A stretch of 64,000 nt of DNA, taken from Vibrio sp. CAU 1672 (GTDB lineage: Bacteria > Pseudomonadota > Gammaproteobacteria > Enterobacterales > Vibrionaceae). The notes under the pieces were generated by a model, which was given only the letters and a program-made list of their open reading frames with translations, was not told where the DNA came from and did no database searches. The stretch's first letter is position 1, and every line of letters begins with the position of its first letter. The stretch lies in assembly GCF_029223195.1 (NCBI RefSeq), contig NZ_JARHUF010000010.1:83306-147305 (forward strand), read 5' to 3'. The translations under genes and the position numbers were made by a program. Below, in pieces: positions 39,079 through 49,672 of the stretch.

Positions 39079-39618
39079 ATGAAAGGGATAATTTTCACCG
39101 AGTTTATGGAGCTGGTGGAAAACAAGTTTGGTCTGGAAGTGCTGGATGAAGTACTTGACCTGTCGGGCAACCGCGGGGTTTATACTGCGGTTGGCAGCTA
39201 TGACCACCGGGAACTGGTGAAGCTGATTGTCAACCTGAGTAAAGTGACCGGGGTTGCGCCAGAGGCGCTACAGCAGGTGTTTGGTGAATGTGTGTTTCAC
39301 AACCTGCTCCGCTCGGTTCCCAGCCATGCGAGTTTACAGCAATGCAGCTCGGCCTTTCAGTTTATCCGTCATGTGGAAGATTTTATTCACGTTGAAGTCA
39401 AGAAGCTCTATCCGGATGCCAACCCGCCCCGGTTTGACTTTATCAGCGAAACGGTCAGCGAGCTGGTGTTTGATTACCGCAGCGCACGTTGCATGGCCCA
39501 TGTTTGCCTGGGGCTGATCAAAGGCTGCGCCAGCCATTTTGGTGAAGAGATCAGCGTTAAGCAGCAGCAACTGAGCGATGACGGCAGCCAGGTGCGGTTT
39601 TGGTTGCAGGCCAACTAA
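39079..39618 (+). CDS. H-NOX heme nitric oxide-binding sensor
   Basis: The 179-residue protein begins MKGIIFTEFMELVE, as H-NOX proteins do. It has a probable proximal heme ligand H104 and the propionate-binding YxSxR motif (Y133, S135, R137). H-NOX binds NO through ferrous heme and inhibits its partner kinase. AAGGAGAAGGAG precedes the ATG. It is followed after six bases by a soluble hybrid kinase, the known arrangement in vibrios. Confidence 0.95.
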   Translation: MKGIIFTEFMELVENKFGLEVLDEVLDLSGNRGVYTAVGSYDHRELVKLIVNLSKVTGVAPEALQQVFGECVFHNLLRSVPSHASLQQCSSAFQFIRHVEDFIHVEVKKLYPDANPPRFDFISETVSELVFDYRSARCMAHVCLGLIKGCASHFGEEISVKQQQLSDDGSQVRFWLQAN

Positions 39619-39624
39619 CTGCCC

Positions 39625-41328
39625 ATGGCCGCGAAGTCTTCGTTAGAGAGAAAGCTGGAAAGAGAAATCGCCTCGCGCAAGGCCGCTGAGCATTTGCTGG
39701 AGCAAAAAAGCCTCGAGCTCTACGAGGCCAACCAGCAGCTGAGTGTTGCGGTCAAAAAGCTCAAACTGCAGTCACAGAAGGATTTGCGTAAGTTTGAGTT
39801 TGAAGAGCAGATCGACATCACCCTGATTAAGTTCGGCCGCACATTCCTCTCTAGTGCCTTTGACCAAACCCTTGTCGCCAGCTTTTTAGAGCGGCTGACA
39901 TCTAATGCCATTTTGTCGGCAACCTTCATGTGGTTAGATGAAGCCTATTTCCCATCGCTAAACCAGCATCGATTTGGCCACTTACAGCTTGAAAGTGACG
40001 GGGTAATTCAGCGGAAAATGTGCTGGCAAGACAATCAACTGCATATCCCGATTATTGTTGAGGAACAAATTGTCGGTGAGTTGGTGTTTGTAGCAAACCT
40101 TGACCATGTTAGCCGTGAGTTAGTCGCGAAACAGATGGTCTTAGTCTCTGATCTGATTCATGGCGTGATTGGTCGTCATCTGAGCCTGGAACGTGAAGTG
40201 GCGCTGCGCAAAAGGGCCGAAGAGTCGGAACGGGCGACCAAAGAGTTTGTCGCGATGATAAACCATGAGTTGCGTACGCCGCTCAATGGGGTATTGGGCA
40301 GTGCAGAGTTGTTAGAGAAAACCCCGTTAGGTCTGGAACAGAGCCAATATTTACGTAATCTGATGCATTCGGGAGAACTACTCCGGGTGATCATCAATGA
40401 TCTGCTTGATTTCAGTAAAATGAACGCTGGGATGATGGAAATCATCGATAAGGTGTTTGCCTGGGCTGAGCTGGAAAACACTATTACCGGGGTGTTTGCC
40501 GCCAAAGCAGCCGAGAAACGCATTCACTTTTCAATCGACAAAAAAGTCGGTATTCCTGAGTACCTGATTGGTGATGCTGAGCGGATCACCCAGATTTTGG
40601 TGAATCTGGTGGGGAATGCGATTAAGTTTACCCATTTGGGCGGGGTGGTGTTAAGGGTCGAGTGGTCAGAAGGGATGATGCACCTTGAAGTGGAGGACAC
40701 CGGGATTGGTATCCCTAAATCTGCGCAAGCTACTTTGTTCGATCCGTTTGTTCAGGCGGATCGCTCAACCAAGCGTAACTTTGAAGGTTCAGGGCTAGGT
40801 CTGGCCATTTGTAAAAACCTGGTTGATTTGATGCATGGTGAGATTGGCTTCACCAGTGAAGAGCGCAAAGGCACGATTTTTAAAATTGCGATACCGCTGC
40901 CGCAGGGGGAGAGTCGGAACTTTGCGCCGTATGGTGAAAGCGCGACCGGCAAGCCGGTCGAGTTGGCAGGACGCAGTATTCTGGTGGTTGACGATATCCG
41001 GATGAATCAGGTAATTGTGACCCAGATGCTGAAAAAACTGCGTATCCAGCCCGATTTGCGCAGTAACGGTATCGAAGCCGTTGAAGCCGTACAAGACAAA
41101 CACTATGAGCTGATCCTGATGGATTGCCGGATGCCGGAAATGGACGGTTATGAAGCCACCGCGCATTTGCGCAGCATTGGTTTTACCCAGCCAATTATCG
41201 CGCTGACCGCCGGTACTACGTTAGAGGAGCGGCAAAAATGCATCGACTCAGGCATGAATGACATCCTTACCAAACCCTACACGGCCGCAGACATTGAGCA
41301 AATAATGTTTAAATGGCTGGAGGATTAG
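39625..41328 (+). CDS. H-NOX-associated soluble hybrid histidine kinase (HqsK/HnoK type)
   Basis: The 567-residue cytoplasmic protein has an N-terminal coiled coil, a linker domain, HisKA (H214 in NHELRTPLNG), HATPase (LVGNAIKFT, GSGLGLAICKNL) and a receiver domain with D500 in LMDCRMPEMDG. No membrane segment is seen. In Vibrio, NO-bound H-NOX regulates such a kinase, which feeds into quorum-sensing phosphorelay or a biofilm pathway. The output partner here is not encoded nearby. Confidence 0.93.
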   Translation: MAAKSSLERKLEREIASRKAAEHLLEQKSLELYEANQQLSVAVKKLKLQSQKDLRKFEFEEQIDITLIKFGRTFLSSAFDQTLVASFLERLTSNAILSATFMWLDEAYFPSLNQHRFGHLQLESDGVIQRKMCWQDNQLHIPIIVEEQIVGELVFVANLDHVSRELVAKQMVLVSDLIHGVIGRHLSLEREVALRKRAEESERATKEFVAMINHELRTPLNGVLGSAELLEKTPLGLEQSQYLRNLMHSGELLRVIINDLLDFSKMNAGMMEIIDKVFAWAELENTITGVFAAKAAEKRIHFSIDKKVGIPEYLIGDAERITQILVNLVGNAIKFTHLGGVVLRVEWSEGMMHLEVEDTGIGIPKSAQATLFDPFVQADRSTKRNFEGSGLGLAICKNLVDLMHGEIGFTSEERKGTIFKIAIPLPQGESRNFAPYGESATGKPVELAGRSILVVDDIRMNQVIVTQMLKKLRIQPDLRSNGIEAVEAVQDKHYELILMDCRMPEMDGYEATAHLRSIGFTQPIIALTAGTTLEERQKCIDSGMNDILTKPYTAADIEQIMFKWLED

Positions 41329-41358
41329 CCCTGTCGAGGTATGAGAGGGCCATTCCGG

Positions 41359-42720
41359 TTACTTAAGGGCGGGCAAAATTTTCGACAGCTTGTCGAGGGT
41401 TTCCTGGTACTCGGCAGCGCACTCACTGTCGGCCACCACGCCGCCGCCGGCCCAGGCATGCAAATGGTGGTTTTCTGCGATTAAGGTACGAATGGTGATG
41501 CTGGTATCTATCCGGCCATGACGGGAGATGTAGCCGATGCTACCGCAATAGGCACTACGTCGGTGGGGTTCAAGTTCTTCAATGATTTCCATCGCCCTGA
41601 CTTTGGGCGCTCCGGTGATTGAACCACCCGGAAAGCAAGCACGCAGCAGATCCGCCGGAGAATACTGGTCATCCAGATCAGCGCGAATGGTGCTGACCAA
41701 ATGATGGACTGCAGGAAAGCTTTCAATATCAAACAATTTCGGTACATGGACACTGCCTGGTGATGCCACCCGGCCAATATCATTACGCAGCAGATCGACT
41801 ATCATCAGGTTCTCTGCCTGATCTTTTTCTGCCGTTTGCAGATCGTAAGCATAAGCTTGATCTTGATCGGGATCATCGCTGCGAGGGCGGGTACCCTTGA
41901 TTGGTTTGGTTTCGATCACTCCGGCGTTAAGCTGCAGAAAGCGTTCCGGGGAAATGCTTAAAATACTCGATTCGGCCATCCGGATGAAGGCGGAAAAGGG
42001 CGCCTGATTGGCTTGCTCTAAACGGCAGTACGCCTGCCATTCACTGCCTTGATAGGTGGCGCTGAAACGTTGTGCCAGGTTGATCTGATAGCAGTCGCCA
42101 CTTAACAGGTAATTCTGCACCGCATCAAACCGTTTGGCATAGTCTTGCTGCGTCATATTGGACTGCCAGTCACCGGTCAGCATAAAATCAGGATTAGCTG
42201 TTGCGCGTTGCTGGTTTAGCCATTGCCATGCCTGATTGACATCCTGGCCGGCCAGCGTCGCTTTACGCTGTTGGTGGTCGACGATCACCGCCCAAGCGTA
42301 AAGTCCGACCGCCATGTCCGGCGTGGCCAGATCTTGCTTTGCCAGGTTAGGGATTGATTCAACCCGGCGGCCAAGATCGTAGCTGAAATACCCCAGAGCC
42401 CCGCCGACAAAAGGTAGGTCCTCACAGCCCTCCAGCGCCAGATCAGGCAGCAAGCGCTGTTGATAATGATCGAGCAAGGTAAACGGATCGGTATCAGACA
42501 CTTCAGTGTGTTGCTGGTGAACGATGCGGGTCTGCTGGCCGGTGGTTTTCAGGGTTGCGATGGGGTTGGCGACCAGAATATCGAAACGGCTGTCAATATG
42601 GGTTTGGGAGGCCGAACGTAATAGCATGGCCCATGGCTGGGATTCGATACGGGAAAACAGGGTAAGTGCGAGGTCTTCGGCGTAGTCCAGCGCCTTAAAA
42701 TCAAGGAGTTGAGTGTCCAT
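41359..42720 (-). CDS. pabB: Aminodeoxychorismate synthase component I
   Basis: The enzyme makes 4-amino-4-deoxychorismate for folate synthesis. The chorismate-binding C-terminal half shows IKGTRPRSDDPDQDQ and SGVVADSECAAEY-like family motifs (here GGGVVADSECAAEYQET). From ATG 42720 the product is 453 residues, like E. coli PabB. In-frame ATGs at 42729 and 42756 are alternatives; none has a strong ribosome-binding site. Confidence 0.93.
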   Translation of the reverse strand: MDTQLLDFKALDYAEDLALTLFSRIESQPWAMLLRSASQTHIDSRFDILVANPIATLKTTGQQTRIVHQQHTEVSDTDPFTLLDHYQQRLLPDLALEGCEDLPFVGGALGYFSYDLGRRVESIPNLAKQDLATPDMAVGLYAWAVIVDHQQRKATLAGQDVNQAWQWLNQQRATANPDFMLTGDWQSNMTQQDYAKRFDAVQNYLLSGDCYQINLAQRFSATYQGSEWQAYCRLEQANQAPFSAFIRMAESSILSISPERFLQLNAGVIETKPIKGTRPRSDDPDQDQAYAYDLQTAEKDQAENLMIVDLLRNDIGRVASPGSVHVPKLFDIESFPAVHHLVSTIRADLDDQYSPADLLRACFPGGSITGAPKVRAMEIIEELEPHRRSAYCGSIGYISRHGRIDTSITIRTLIAENHHLHAWAGGGVVADSECAAEYQETLDKLSKILPALK

Positions 42721-42942
42721 GTTGTTCATTTGTTTAATTTGTGACAAAGAGTTCATTCACTGCATGGCATGTCGTGGGAAGCAAGAGTATCATAAACACC
42801 GAAACAGATCGCTGACTTCCTTGGATCGTGATTGGTCGACATCGTTCGTAACTTACGTTAAAACACGCGTTTCGCACCATCAGCTCATCACACGATCAGG
42901 AGCCAGGCCAATAATGGAAGCATAACTATAACGAGGCATGCA

Positions 42943-44466
42943 ATGACGGTAATCCGCAAGCAGGATGTGATCAGCAGTGTCGCTGACGCGCTACAATACA
43001 TTTCTTACTACCACCCGTTAGACTTTGTTCAGGCCCTTGAAAAGGCCTACCATCGCGAACAGAGCCAGGCAGCTAAAGACGCAATTGCCCAAATCTTGAT
43101 CAATTCGCGCATGTCGGCGGAGGGGCATCGTCCTATTTGTCAGGATACCGGCATTGTGACCTGCTTTGTCAATATTGGTATGGGCGTGCACTGGGACTCC
43201 ACCGATATGACGGTACAGGAAATGGTAGACGAAGGCGTCCGTCAGGCTTATACCAATCCGGATAACCCGTTGCGTGCATCGGTTCTGATGGATCCGGCGG
43301 GTAAGCGTATCAATACCAAAGATAACACCCCTGCGGTTGTGCATATCAACATGGTGCCGGGCGATAAAGTCGAGATCCAGATCGCGGCGAAAGGCGGTGG
43401 TAGTGAAAATAAAACCAAAATGGTCATGCTTAACCCATCTGACGATATCGCCGAGTGGGTAGAGAAAACCCTGCCAGCTATGGGCGCGGGCTGGTGTCCG
43501 CCTGGTATGCTGGGCATCGGTATTGGTGGTACGGCAGAGAAAGCGGCGGTACTGGCCAAAGAATCGCTGATGGAACACATTGACATTCATGAACTGATTG
43601 AGCGTGGCCCGCAGAATGCGGAAGAAGAGTTGCGTCTGGATATTTTCAACCGCGTCAACAAACTGGGTATTGGCGCACAGGGTCTTGGCGGCTTAACTAC
43701 GGTTGTGGATGTCAAGATCAAAACCGCACCAACCCACGCGGCTTCTAAACCGGTGTGCCTGATCCCGAACTGCGCTGCAACGCGCCACGTCCATTTCACG
43801 CTGGATGGCAGCGGCCCGGCGAAGCTGACCCCGCCGAAACTGGAAGATTGGCCAGACATTACCTGGGAAGCCGGTGAAAACACCCGCCGTGTCAACTTAG
43901 ATACGGTGACCAAAGAAGAAGTGCAGCAGTGGCGCACTGGCGAAACCGTGCTGCTGTCGGGCAAGATCCTGACCGGGCGTGACGCGGCCCATAAACGCAT
44001 TCAAACTATGCTGGACAATGGTGAAGGCCTGCCGGAAGGGGTGGATTTGAAAGGCAAGTTCATTTACTACGTTGGCCCGGTGGACGCGGTCGGTGATGAG
44101 GTGGTTGGCCCGGCGGGCCCAACAACGTCGACCCGAATGGATAAGTTTAGCGACATGATGCTGGACGAAACCGGGATCATGGGCATGATTGGTAAAGCCG
44201 AGCGCGGGCCGGCAACGGTCGAGTCGATCAAAAATCATAAAGCGGTTTACCTGATGGCAGTGGGCGGCGCTGCGTATCTGGTGGCAAAAGCGATCAAGAA
44301 AGCCCGCGTCGTGGCCTTTGAAGATCTGGGTATGGAAGCGATCTACGAGTTTGAAGTAGAAGACATGCCGGTGACGGTAGCCGTCGATTCAAACGGCGCA
44401 AATGCGCATCAAATCGGGCCTGACATGTGGAAAGTGAAGATTCAGGAAATGGAAGCACAGGCTTAA
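42943..44466 (+). CDS. fumA: Fumarate hydratase class I, 4Fe-4S
   Basis: The 507-residue enzyme interconverts fumarate and malate. Class I signatures are present: RPICQDTGIV, LIPNCAATRHVHF and SGKILTGRDAAHKRI, giving the cluster cysteines. It combines the alpha and beta domains in one chain, as in FumA/FumB. Standalone gene with its own terminator. Confidence 0.95.
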   Translation: MTVIRKQDVISSVADALQYISYYHPLDFVQALEKAYHREQSQAAKDAIAQILINSRMSAEGHRPICQDTGIVTCFVNIGMGVHWDSTDMTVQEMVDEGVRQAYTNPDNPLRASVLMDPAGKRINTKDNTPAVVHINMVPGDKVEIQIAAKGGGSENKTKMVMLNPSDDIAEWVEKTLPAMGAGWCPPGMLGIGIGGTAEKAAVLAKESLMEHIDIHELIERGPQNAEEELRLDIFNRVNKLGIGAQGLGGLTTVVDVKIKTAPTHAASKPVCLIPNCAATRHVHFTLDGSGPAKLTPPKLEDWPDITWEAGENTRRVNLDTVTKEEVQQWRTGETVLLSGKILTGRDAAHKRIQTMLDNGEGLPEGVDLKGKFIYYVGPVDAVGDEVVGPAGPTTSTRMDKFSDMMLDETGIMGMIGKAERGPATVESIKNHKAVYLMAVGGAAYLVAKAIKKARVVAFEDLGMEAIYEFEVEDMPVTVAVDSNGANAHQIGPDMWKVKIQEMEAQA

Positions 44467-44513
44467 TCATCGCCGTAATAGTGTGACAAACTGCTGATTT
44501 AACTAGTAAACAG

Positions 44514-44546
44514 TTGAAAAAAGTGCGGCGTAAGCGGCACTTTTTG
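44514..44546 (+). terminator. Intrinsic terminator of the fumarase gene
   Basis: AAAAAGTGC-g-GC-gtaa-GC-g-GCACTTTTT hairpin with an internal G-G mismatch, ending in a T-run, 48 bases after the stop. Confidence 0.75.
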
Positions 44547-44619
44547 TCTATATAATAGGTTATACGTATAACGGCATATCAAACAGTAATTGGTGTGTCG
44601 ATAATGATTAGGAGACTGC

Positions 44620-44805
44620 ATGCCTCGCTTTATACAGCTTTTACAGCTCATTCTTGTCGTTGTGATTGGTGCTTTTGTTGGTTATGACTTGATCCTGCAC
44701 GGGATCAGTATTTTTGAAGAAAAGTACGTGACGATCACTTGTGTGTTGGCGGTGGTGCTTGAGATCGCGCTGTTTGTGATTTACAAGTTAATCGAAGACG
44801 ACTAG
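44620..44805 (+). CDS. Small two-helix membrane protein
   Basis: The 61-residue product has two hydrophobic helices (about 5-26 and 37-56), a basic and polar N-terminus and an acidic end (IEDD). TTAGGAG lies five to seven bases before the ATG, and a terminator follows. I do not recognise the family. Confidence 0.75.
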   Translation: MPRFIQLLQLILVVVIGAFVGYDLILHGISIFEEKYVTITCVLAVVLEIALFVIYKLIEDD

Positions 44806-44832
44806 GCATCCCAACCCGTTTGACCATTCGAT

Positions 44833-44862
44833 AAAAGCCTCTGCATGCGTCAGGGGCTTTTG
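44833..44862 (+). terminator. Intrinsic terminator
   Basis: AAAGCC-t-CTG / CAG-g-GGCTTTT hairpin, about 30 bases after the small membrane protein gene. Confidence 0.75.
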
Positions 44863-44991
44863 TGCTTTGGTTGTCCCGTCCTGAAATGTGGTTGTTCATG
44901 TTTGATTAAGGTGAGTGGCTTTACACTATTTCAGAATAGTTGAGGGCTTGGTAGCCCTTTAGCAGCGTAAGACAGGTAACACAGCAAAATA

Positions 44992-46368
44992 ATGAAACGA
45001 ATAACGCAAGAAGTGAATGACTTTATCAGCCGCGGCATGGACAGTAATGTGCGGATTGCCGTGACTGGGTTATCGCGTGCAGGCAAAACGGCATTCATCA
45101 GTTCGCTGGTGAACCAGTTGTTGCATACGGCCACCCACAATAACCTGCCGTTACTGAGTGCTGCCCGGGACGGACGCTTGATTGGGGCCAGACGCGAGCC
45201 ACATATGAACATGATGGTACCGCGCTTTGCGTATGATGAGGCAATGGAGCATATCCATGCGACACCACCACAATGGCCGGTTCCAACGCGAGATGTCAGC
45301 GAAATTCGTTTAGCCATCAAATATAAACCCAACAAAACGACTAAAAAACTGCTGGGTAAAACGGCGGTACTGAACCTTGATATTATTGATTACCCGGGAG
45401 AATGGCTGCTCGATTTACCTTTGATGGCGATGGATTTCGCTGAGTGGTCGGAAAGCCAGTTTGCCGCGCTGAAAGGCGAGCGAAAAATACTGGCTGAAGA
45501 TTGGCTGAATGCACTGGCGCTGGTTGATCTCGACGCTGAGGTGGATGAAAAGCAGCTTGAACACGTATCTCAGGCTTACACACAGTATTTGCATGCCTGC
45601 AAAGATGCCGGTTTACATTGGGTTCAGCCGGGCCGTTTTGTCCTTCCCGGGGATTTGGACGGTGCGCCGGTGCTGCAGTTTTTCCCATGTCGGGTGGGGG
45701 CTGAACACCGAAGTGATAAAGGCAGTAATCTGGCCATGCTGGAAACGCGCTATCGTGAATATCAGCAGAAGGTGGTGAAAGCGTTCTATAAACATCATTT
45801 TGCGACGTTTGACCGGCAAATTGTACTGGTTGACTGCTTACAACCACTTAATGCCGGTGATGAGGCATTTTATGATATGCGCCATGCCCTGGAGCAAATC
45901 ATGCACAGCTTCCGCTATGGACAGAGTAATCTGCTGCGCCGGCTGTTTGCGCCGAAAATCGATAAAGTGTTGTTTGCCGCAACCAAGGCCGATCATGTGA
46001 CGCCGGAGCAGCATCCTCATTTGGTGTCGTTGTTGCAGCAGATGGTCCACCCCGCGTGGCAAACGGCCGCGTATGAAAATATTGATATGAACTGTATGTG
46101 CATTGCTTCAGTTCAGGCCACCACGTCAGGTTTTATTTCATCCGGTGATAAGACGGTTCCAGCTTTGCAAGGAACTACTCTAGAGGGGGAGGTGCTGACC
46201 CTGTTCCCAGGCGAGGTACCGAAGAAAGTGCCTGATGAACATTATTGGCAAACGCAGGGGTTTGAATTTAGCTCTTTTCTTCCGTTGCCAACCGAGCAAG
46301 ATCAGCCGTTGGCACATATCCGGATAGATAAAGCTCTGGATTACCTGATTGGGGATAAACTCAAATGA
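44992..46368 (+). CDS. ycjX: YcjX-family P-loop protein (DUF463)
   Basis: The 458-residue protein has a Walker A motif ([14 protein letters not shown]) and the DUF463 segment [17 protein letters not shown]. It is the first of the ycjX-ycjF-tyrR set conserved in gammaproteobacteria. A link to phage-shock or envelope stress is known for the family but mechanism is unclear. It overlaps ycjF by four bases. Confidence 0.93.
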   Translation: MKRITQEVNDFISRGMDSNVRIAVTGLSRAGKTAFISSLVNQLLHTATHNNLPLLSAARDGRLIGARREPHMNMMVPRFAYDEAMEHIHATPPQWPVPTRDVSEIRLAIKYKPNKTTKKLLGKTAVLNLDIIDYPGEWLLDLPLMAMDFAEWSESQFAALKGERKILAEDWLNALALVDLDAEVDEKQLEHVSQAYTQYLHACKDAGLHWVQPGRFVLPGDLDGAPVLQFFPCRVGAEHRSDKGSNLAMLETRYREYQQKVVKAFYKHHFATFDRQIVLVDCLQPLNAGDEAFYDMRHALEQIMHSFRYGQSNLLRRLFAPKIDKVLFAATKADHVTPEQHPHLVSLLQQMVHPAWQTAAYENIDMNCMCIASVQATTSGFISSGDKTVPALQGTTLEGEVLTLFPGEVPKKVPDEHYWQTQGFEFSSFLPLPTEQDQPLAHIRIDKALDYLIGDKLK

Positions 46369-47405
46369 GTAAGTTGAAGCAGAAACAGGTGTTCACCAAC
46401 AAGCTCTCGACAAGCAAACCACAAGATGCGGGCGCTGAACTGACTGCTCAGCAGCATTTTTCATCCCGGGATAAATTTGTTCCGGTTAACCTTGAGCCTT
46501 CAGCGGCAGATACTGCTGCCGAGGTGGATCTTGAGCCGATCATTCGCCCGAGTACCAGACGCCGCTGGCTGAGTACGGGTTTGTTTGTCACGTTTTCCGG
46601 GTTGGTCGGCTGGCAGGCAGTGGATACGGTTGCCGGTGCGATCGAGTCAGCAGACTGGCTGGCTCTTGGTTGGACTGGCTTTACCGCGATTGTTGCCTCC
46701 CTGGGGTTAGGGGCGTTAGGCAAAGAACTGTGGAAGCTACGCAAACTGCGCCACCACTTTAGTATTCAGCAGCAGAGTGAAGCCCTGCTCGTTAGTCAAA
46801 GTGTCGGTAAAGGAAAAACCTTTTGTGAGCACATTGCCGCGCAAAGTGGGGTTTTGGCCGAGAGTCCCGCCTACGACCGATGGTTCAATAGCATTAATCC
46901 CGCGCACAGTGATGCCGAGATCCTCGACATGTACGACGCGATGGTGGTGAACCAGCAAGATAAACGGGCTACCCAGATTGTCTCTAAGCATGCAACCGAA
47001 TCTGCGGCGCTGTGCGCGGTGAGCCCTCTGGCGGCTGCAGATATGTTGCTGGTGGCGTGGCGAAATTTCAAAATGATCGACAATCTGTCCCGGGTTTATG
47101 GTGTCGAGCTCGGATACGCGTCGCGCCTCAAACTGATCCGCGCGGTGTTTATCAACGTTGCGGTAGCCGGAGCCAGTGAGCTGGCGATTGATGCGGGTAT
47201 GGATCTGATGTCGATGGATCTGGTAGGGAAAATATCCGCTCGGGCCGGGCAGGGGATCGGGGTCGGTATTTTAACCGCCCGGTTGGGGTTAAAAGCGATG
47301 GCACTGTTGCGCCCGTTGCCGTGGCATCCTGACAGGCAAGTCAAACTGGGTGGCATTCGTAAGGAAATCGTGGCGAAAGTTACATCAATGACAGTGAAAC
47401 CTTAA
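46365..47405 (+). CDS. ycjF: YcjF-family inner membrane protein (UPF0283)
   Basis: The 346-residue protein has two adjacent membrane helices at about 68-122 and a C-terminal soluble or amphipathic domain typical of UPF0283. The start overlaps the ycjX stop (ATGA), which suggests coupling. Function in the membrane with YcjX is inferred. Confidence 0.92.
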   Translation: MSKLKQKQVFTNKLSTSKPQDAGAELTAQQHFSSRDKFVPVNLEPSAADTAAEVDLEPIIRPSTRRRWLSTGLFVTFSGLVGWQAVDTVAGAIESADWLALGWTGFTAIVASLGLGALGKELWKLRKLRHHFSIQQQSEALLVSQSVGKGKTFCEHIAAQSGVLAESPAYDRWFNSINPAHSDAEILDMYDAMVVNQQDKRATQIVSKHATESAALCAVSPLAAADMLLVAWRNFKMIDNLSRVYGVELGYASRLKLIRAVFINVAVAGASELAIDAGMDLMSMDLVGKISARAGQGIGVGILTARLGLKAMALLRPLPWHPDRQVKLGGIRKEIVAKVTSMTVKP

Positions 47406-47505
47406 CCAATATCACTGATGAGCCATGCGGAAAACTTGACGGTTGAACACGCTTGGTAGAAACTACTGTCAACTTTTCCTGACAGTTGTGAAATGGGATA
47501 TCTCA

Positions 47506-49050
47506 GTGCGTCTTGAGGTCTTATGTGAAGATAGACTCGGCTTAACCCGAGAGCTGCTTGATATTTTAGCGTCTAAAAATATCGATTTGCGCGGTATAGA
47601 AATTGATATCGTTGGTATTATTTACCTTAATTGTCCCGATATTGATTTTGACACCTTCAGTGAACTGATGGCAGAGATCCGTCGCATTTCGGGAGTCAAG
47701 GATGTGCGTAAAATCCAGTTTATGCCGATGGAGCGCCATAATACCGAACTCCTGTCGTTGGTGGATAACCTGCCAGAGCCGGTATTTGCTATTGATCTCA
47801 AAGGTTGTGTCGATATGGCTAACATGGCGGCACTGTCTTTACTTGGTCAGCACAAGCAGGATGTGATAGGTACGCCCATCAGCGCTCTGTTGCCGAGCGT
47901 GCGTTTCTCACGCTGGACTGAAGGGGTAAATGCGCGTACGCGTGAGACACTGGTCATTGATGGTTTGGATTATGTTATGGAGTTGATGCCGGTCTATATC
48001 AAAGACGAGGCTCAGAATTCCACGTTGGCAAGTACTCTGATGACGATTCGATCCAGTCAGCCCGGTGTTCAGATTGAAGAAAGCATACCGTTGCAAAATT
48101 CACTTGGCTTTGAGCATTTTGTCGGCGTTTCAAACCGCCATAAAGCATTGATGAATCAGGCGAAAAAGCTGGCGGTACTGGATCAGCCTCTACTGATTGA
48201 AGGTGAAACCGGTACCGGTAAAGAGATGCTGGCAAAAGCGTGCCATAGCCGTTCTGGCCGGGCGAATAAGCCGTTTATGGTTCTCAGTTGTGCCTCAATG
48301 CCTGATGATGTGGCGGAAACCGAGCTGTTTGGTCATGCACCAGGGTCTTTTAATCATGAGCAGGGCCATAAAGGTATTTTTGAGCAGGCTGACGGCGGCA
48401 CGGTGTTCCTCGATGAGATCGGGGAAATGAGTGCGCACCTGCAAATCAAACTGTTACGGTTTTTGCAGGACGGTAATTTCCGCCGGGTCGGAGCAGAAGA
48501 TGAGATGCATGTAGATGTGCGCATTATTGCATCAACCAAGCACAATTTGGCGGAGCTATCTGAAGCCGGCCAGTTCCGGGAAGATCTTTTCTATCGACTC
48601 AATGTACTGACTCTGACCATTCCTCCGTTACGCAAGCGGACTAACGATATTGCGCCATTGCTGGAGCTATTTGTGACTAAGCATTCGCAACAGCTTGGTC
48701 TGACAAAGCCAGAGCTTGACCAAGACTTAGTTGATGGTTTAGGCAGTTACCACTGGCCAGGCAACATGCGCCAGCTGGATAATATGGTCTTGCGGGCACT
48801 GACCGAACTGGAAGGCGAGCTGCTGAAACTCGAGCACTTTAATTTGCCTCCACCCCAGGCGGTGGCTGGTGGTTCAGCGACGTTGAATCTGGATGGTTCA
48901 CTGGATGAAATCATGCGTGATTACGAGTCACAAATTCTGGAGCGTTTGTATCAGTCATTCCCTTCAAGCCGAAAGCTGGCAAAACGTCTGAATGTATCGC
49001 ATACCTCTATTGCCAACAAACTGCGCGATTATGGCATTCGCAAAAACTGA
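47506..49050 (+). CDS. tyrR: TyrR aromatic amino acid regulator
   Basis: The 514-residue protein has an ACT domain (from RLEVLCEDRLGLTREL), a PAS domain, an AAA+ sigma54-activator-like domain (GETGTGKEMLAKA) and a C-terminal helix-turn-helix (SRKLAKRLNVSHTSIANKL). GTG 47506 is the start matching E. coli TyrR; the frame from TTG 47443 is rejected. TyrR controls aromatic amino acid synthesis and uptake. Follows ycjF. Confidence 0.95.
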   Translation: MRLEVLCEDRLGLTRELLDILASKNIDLRGIEIDIVGIIYLNCPDIDFDTFSELMAEIRRISGVKDVRKIQFMPMERHNTELLSLVDNLPEPVFAIDLKGCVDMANMAALSLLGQHKQDVIGTPISALLPSVRFSRWTEGVNARTRETLVIDGLDYVMELMPVYIKDEAQNSTLASTLMTIRSSQPGVQIEESIPLQNSLGFEHFVGVSNRHKALMNQAKKLAVLDQPLLIEGETGTGKEMLAKACHSRSGRANKPFMVLSCASMPDDVAETELFGHAPGSFNHEQGHKGIFEQADGGTVFLDEIGEMSAHLQIKLLRFLQDGNFRRVGAEDEMHVDVRIIASTKHNLAELSEAGQFREDLFYRLNVLTLTIPPLRKRTNDIAPLLELFVTKHSQQLGLTKPELDQDLVDGLGSYHWPGNMRQLDNMVLRALTELEGELLKLEHFNLPPPQAVAGGSATLNLDGSLDEIMRDYESQILERLYQSFPSSRKLAKRLNVSHTSIANKLRDYGIRKN

Positions 49051-49086
49051 GTACGTGGATTAAGTAAAAGGAACTCGTAAACCCCA

Positions 49087-49671
49087 ATGGAAGATAAAAG
49101 CACCTCGGTAGCTGTACACAAGTTGGATGGCAATTTGTTACTGAGAACGGCCGAAGTCGGTGATGCTGATATGATCGCGACTTATTTTCAGCAAAATCGT
49201 GACTACCTGGCGCCGTTTGAGCCGACAAGAGAAGACGCGTTTTTTACCGTCAATGGCTGGCTGCAAAAACTGATCAAGCTGAATGAGCTGCATCGACTAG
49301 GGCTTGGTTATTACTGCCTGCTGATCGAGCAGAGTACGGGAAAAATGCTGGGTACCATTTCATTCAGCAGCCTGGCGCATTTTCCGATTTATGCTTGCAA
49401 TGTTGGTTACTCCTTAGCAGAGCAAGCCCAGGGAAAAGGTTACATGCGGCGTGGGCTTAAAATGGCGTGTGACTATATGTTTAAGCATCAGAAATTACAT
49501 CGTATTCAGGCTGGTTACATGCCACACAACCTGCGCAGTGAGTCGGTCTTAGAGCATGTCGGCTTTGTTCGCGAAGGGTACGCGAAAGACTATTTATTGA
49601 TTAATGGTGAGTGGCAGGATCATATCCTGATGTCACTGACTAACCCCAATTGGCAGCGGGAGCCACGATAA
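49087..49671 (+). CDS. rimJ: RimJ-like ribosomal-protein-alanine N-acetyltransferase
   Basis: The 194-residue GNAT protein has a LRTAEVGDADMIATYF start, the acetyl-CoA loop QAQGKGYMRRGLKMA and the RIQAGYMPHNLRSESVLEHVGF segment typical of RimJ. It lies one base before the HD-domain gene, so they are probably one transcript. Confidence 0.85.
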   Translation: MEDKSTSVAVHKLDGNLLLRTAEVGDADMIATYFQQNRDYLAPFEPTREDAFFTVNGWLQKLIKLNELHRLGLGYYCLLIEQSTGKMLGTISFSSLAHFPIYACNVGYSLAEQAQGKGYMRRGLKMACDYMFKHQKLHRIQAGYMPHNLRSESVLEHVGFVREGYAKDYLLINGEWQDHILMSLTNPNWQREPR

Positions 49672-49672
49672 G

